NCBI GenBank assembly: GCA_018433975.1
Contig: JAHDQE010000071.1
Coordinates: 1-33,132 of the forward strand
DNA from: Ornatilinea sp.
GTDB taxonomy: Bacteria; Chloroflexota; Anaerolineae; Anaerolineales; Anaerolineaceae
Direction of reading: 5' to 3'
Length of the DNA: 33,132 bases
The translations under genes were made by a program, and so were the position numbers. A model generated the notes under the pieces. The model had not been told where the DNA came from. It made no database searches and saw nothing but the letters and a program-made list of their open reading frames with translations. Positions 31,720-33,132 of this stretch are shown one piece after another; the stretch's first letter is position 1, and every line of letters begins with the position of its first letter.

Positions 31720-33102
31720 ATGAAAAACTGGAACCAACAACGCATATTAATCCTTGGCGCAGCCCGACAGGGGCTGGCCCTTGCACGCTTTCTTTCCGGT
31801 AAGGGCGCGGTGGTAACTTTGAACGATAATCGCCCTGCTGAAGAGATGACAGCTGCGCTGGATGCGTTGAAAGAATATCCTGTGAATTGGGTCCTGGGAG
31901 AACACCCTCTGGCACTGTTGGACAGCATGGATCTGGTCTGTATCTCGGGCGGTGTTCCGCTCACGCTGCCCATCATCGTTGAGGCCCGACGCCGGGGACT
32001 TCCTATTTCCAACGACTCTCAAATTTTCATGGAATCGATCTCCGGGAAAGTGATTGGAATTACCGGGTCTGCCGGAAAAACCACAACCACCACCCTGATA
32101 GGCCGGATGGCGGAAGCCGCCGTAAAGGCTCCCCGGCGGGTTTGGGTAGGCGGAAATATTGGTCTGCCCTTGATTGATCATGTAGATGAAATTCAGCCCG
32201 ATGATATCGTCATCCTTGAACTTTCAAGTTTCCAACTTGAACAGATGACCCTTTCACCGGATATCGCGGCTGTCCTGAATATCACGCCAAACCACCTGGA
32301 TCGTCATGGCACCCTGGAGGCCTACACCGCTGCTAAAGCGCGTATTCTGGATTATCAGGACGAGACCGACACAGCAGTTCTGGGGCATGAAGATCCCGGT
32401 TCCTGGGGCCTGACGGGCCACGTGCGCGGGAAACTGGTAACCTTTGGTTTTGACCGCTCCCGGTCCGGCCTGCGCGGCACGTACCTGGAAGGATCGGATA
32501 TTGTCCTGTTTAACGGCGAGCGCACCCAAAAAATACTGCCAACCAATCAGATCCTGCTTCGCGGCCGTCACAACCTGCTCAATGTGCTGGCAGCCTGTGC
32601 CATTGCTTTTGCCGCCGGGCTCCCCGTTGAAGCAATGGCTGCCGGAGTTGAAGGTTTTGCCGGAGTGCCGCACAGACTGGAATACGTGCGGGAACTGCAT
32701 GGAGTGAAATGGTATAACGACTCGATTGCCACTGCTCCGGAGCGCACAATGGCAGCGCTGCGCTCGTTTCGCGAACCCATGGTACTGCTCCTCGGCGGAC
32801 GTGATAAAGATTTGCCCTGGGAAGGGCTGGCATCTTTGGTGCACCAGCAGGTGGACCATGTGATCCTGTTTGGCGAAGCCGCCCCTAAGATTGAAGCTGC
32901 AATTGGCTCACTGCACAACGGCAGCCGTCCCTACACATTGCAAGTTTGCAATGGACTGCAAAATGCAATACAGGCAGCCCATCAGGTTGCCGAAGCTGGC
33001 GACGTGGTACTCCTCTCGCCCGGTGGGACCAGTTTTGATGAATTTAATGATTTTGAGGAACGTGGAGAACAATTTCGGTTATGGGTGAAACAACTTACGT
33101 AA
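31720..33102 (+). CDS. murD: UDP-N-acetylmuramoylalanine--D-glutamate ligase
   Basis: A 460-residue Mur ligase adding D-Glu to UDP-MurNAc-L-Ala. It has the N-terminal Rossmann block ILILGAARQGLALARFL, the P-loop GITGSAGKTTTT (about 112-123), WVGGNIGLPLID, ELSSFQLEQM, NITPNHLDRHGT, then GVPHRLEYV, YNDSIATAP, LLLGGRDKDLPW and the final LLSPGGTSFDEFNDFEERGEQF. I chose the ATG at 31720, which is 4 bp past the mraY stop. A longer frame from a TTG inside mraY would add 13 non-homologous residues. Its 3' end overlaps a possible start of the next gene. Confidence 0.96.
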   Translation: MKNWNQQRILILGAARQGLALARFLSGKGAVVTLNDNRPAEEMTAALDALKEYPVNWVLGEHPLALLDSMDLVCISGGVPLTLPIIVEARRRGLPISNDSQIFMESISGKVIGITGSAGKTTTTTLIGRMAEAAVKAPRRVWVGGNIGLPLIDHVDEIQPDDIVILELSSFQLEQMTLSPDIAAVLNITPNHLDRHGTLEAYTAAKARILDYQDETDTAVLGHEDPGSWGLTGHVRGKLVTFGFDRSRSGLRGTYLEGSDIVLFNGERTQKILPTNQILLRGRHNLLNVLAACAIAFAAGLPVEAMAAGVEGFAGVPHRLEYVRELHGVKWYNDSIATAPERTMAALRSFREPMVLLLGGRDKDLPWEGLASLVHQQVDHVILFGEAAPKIEAAIGSLHNGSRPYTLQVCNGLQNAIQAAHQVAEAGDVVLLSPGGTSFDEFNDFEERGEQFRLWVKQLT

Positions 33103-33132
33103 GGGAAATGCCGGCTGCACGCCGCAACACAA
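33081..33132 (+). CDS. Start of next dcw gene, probably ftsW (truncated by window edge)
   Basis: An open frame begins at ATG 33081 (22 bp inside murD) or at the in-frame ATG 33108 (5 bp after the murD stop) and runs off the window, reading MPAARRNT from the second ATG. A basic cytoplasmic N-terminus after murD is what FtsW would have in the conserved dcw order, but too little is visible to identify it. GGAG lies 13 nt before the first ATG, and AAGGGA is almost adjacent to the second. Confidence 0.45.
   Translation, partial: MGETTYVREMPAARRNT

Overview
The window most resembles the chromosome of an Anaerolineae-type Chloroflexota (filamentous anaerobic Chloroflexi). The indications are a division and cell-wall (dcw) cluster in the order mraZ-rsmH-ftsL-like-ftsI-murF-mraY-murD, secreted proteins with Thr/Pro-rich (TPTPT) linkers, lipoproteins with Ala-Thr-Gln repeats, and a short K-type phosphoglycerate dehydrogenase. 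This assignment is inference from gene content and protein style. I saw no rRNA, tRNA, CRISPR array, transposase or phage gene.

Layout. At 1-2242 there is a left-edge gene fragment, a patatin-like lipase and a hemerythrin-like protein. At 2562-7188 there is a complete lantibiotic/antimicrobial-peptide immunity cassette. Its ATPase and two permeases are on the minus strand, and a divergent response regulator and sensor kinase are on the plus strand. The 115-bp divergent promoter region holds CTTACAT-type direct repeats at 22- and 11-bp spacing, a good candidate operator. At 7528-8430 there is a ROK-family sugar kinase (minus) with its own terminator. At 8631-12775 there is a two-gene plus-strand unit: a secreted lytic-transglycosylase-like protein and a very acidic membrane protein. 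The C-terminal domain of the latter looks like a sortase that has lost its catalytic His and Cys. PPK2 polyphosphate kinase follows at 12881-13684.

The minus strand from 24 kb back to 13.8 kb carries serC-serA (serine biosynthesis, with a terminator-like hairpin between the genes) and a 1432-residue secreted nuclease. The nuclease has lamin-tail domains, two of them near-identical tandem copies, then an OB-fold, an EEP nuclease domain and a beta-rich tail. The same strand carries a BtrH_N/DUF4872-type protein lacking the expected Cys, a YjjX-type house-cleaning NTPase and a lipoprotein.

From 24049 everything is on the plus strand. First comes a soluble histidine kinase with an N-terminal cyclic-nucleotide-binding domain, then the dcw cluster. 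The cluster begins with a textbook promoter and four GTGG boxes at exact 10-bp spacing, which is the expected MraZ autoregulatory operator. A strong leader hairpin overlaps the last box. murE is absent from its usual place between ftsI and murF. The window ends in the first codons of the next gene, probably ftsW.

The most promising unusual points are the putative pseudo-sortase paired with a transglycosylase-like protein, the Cys-less BtrH-like protein, the direct-repeat operator of the immunity cassette, and the architecture of the mraZ leader.
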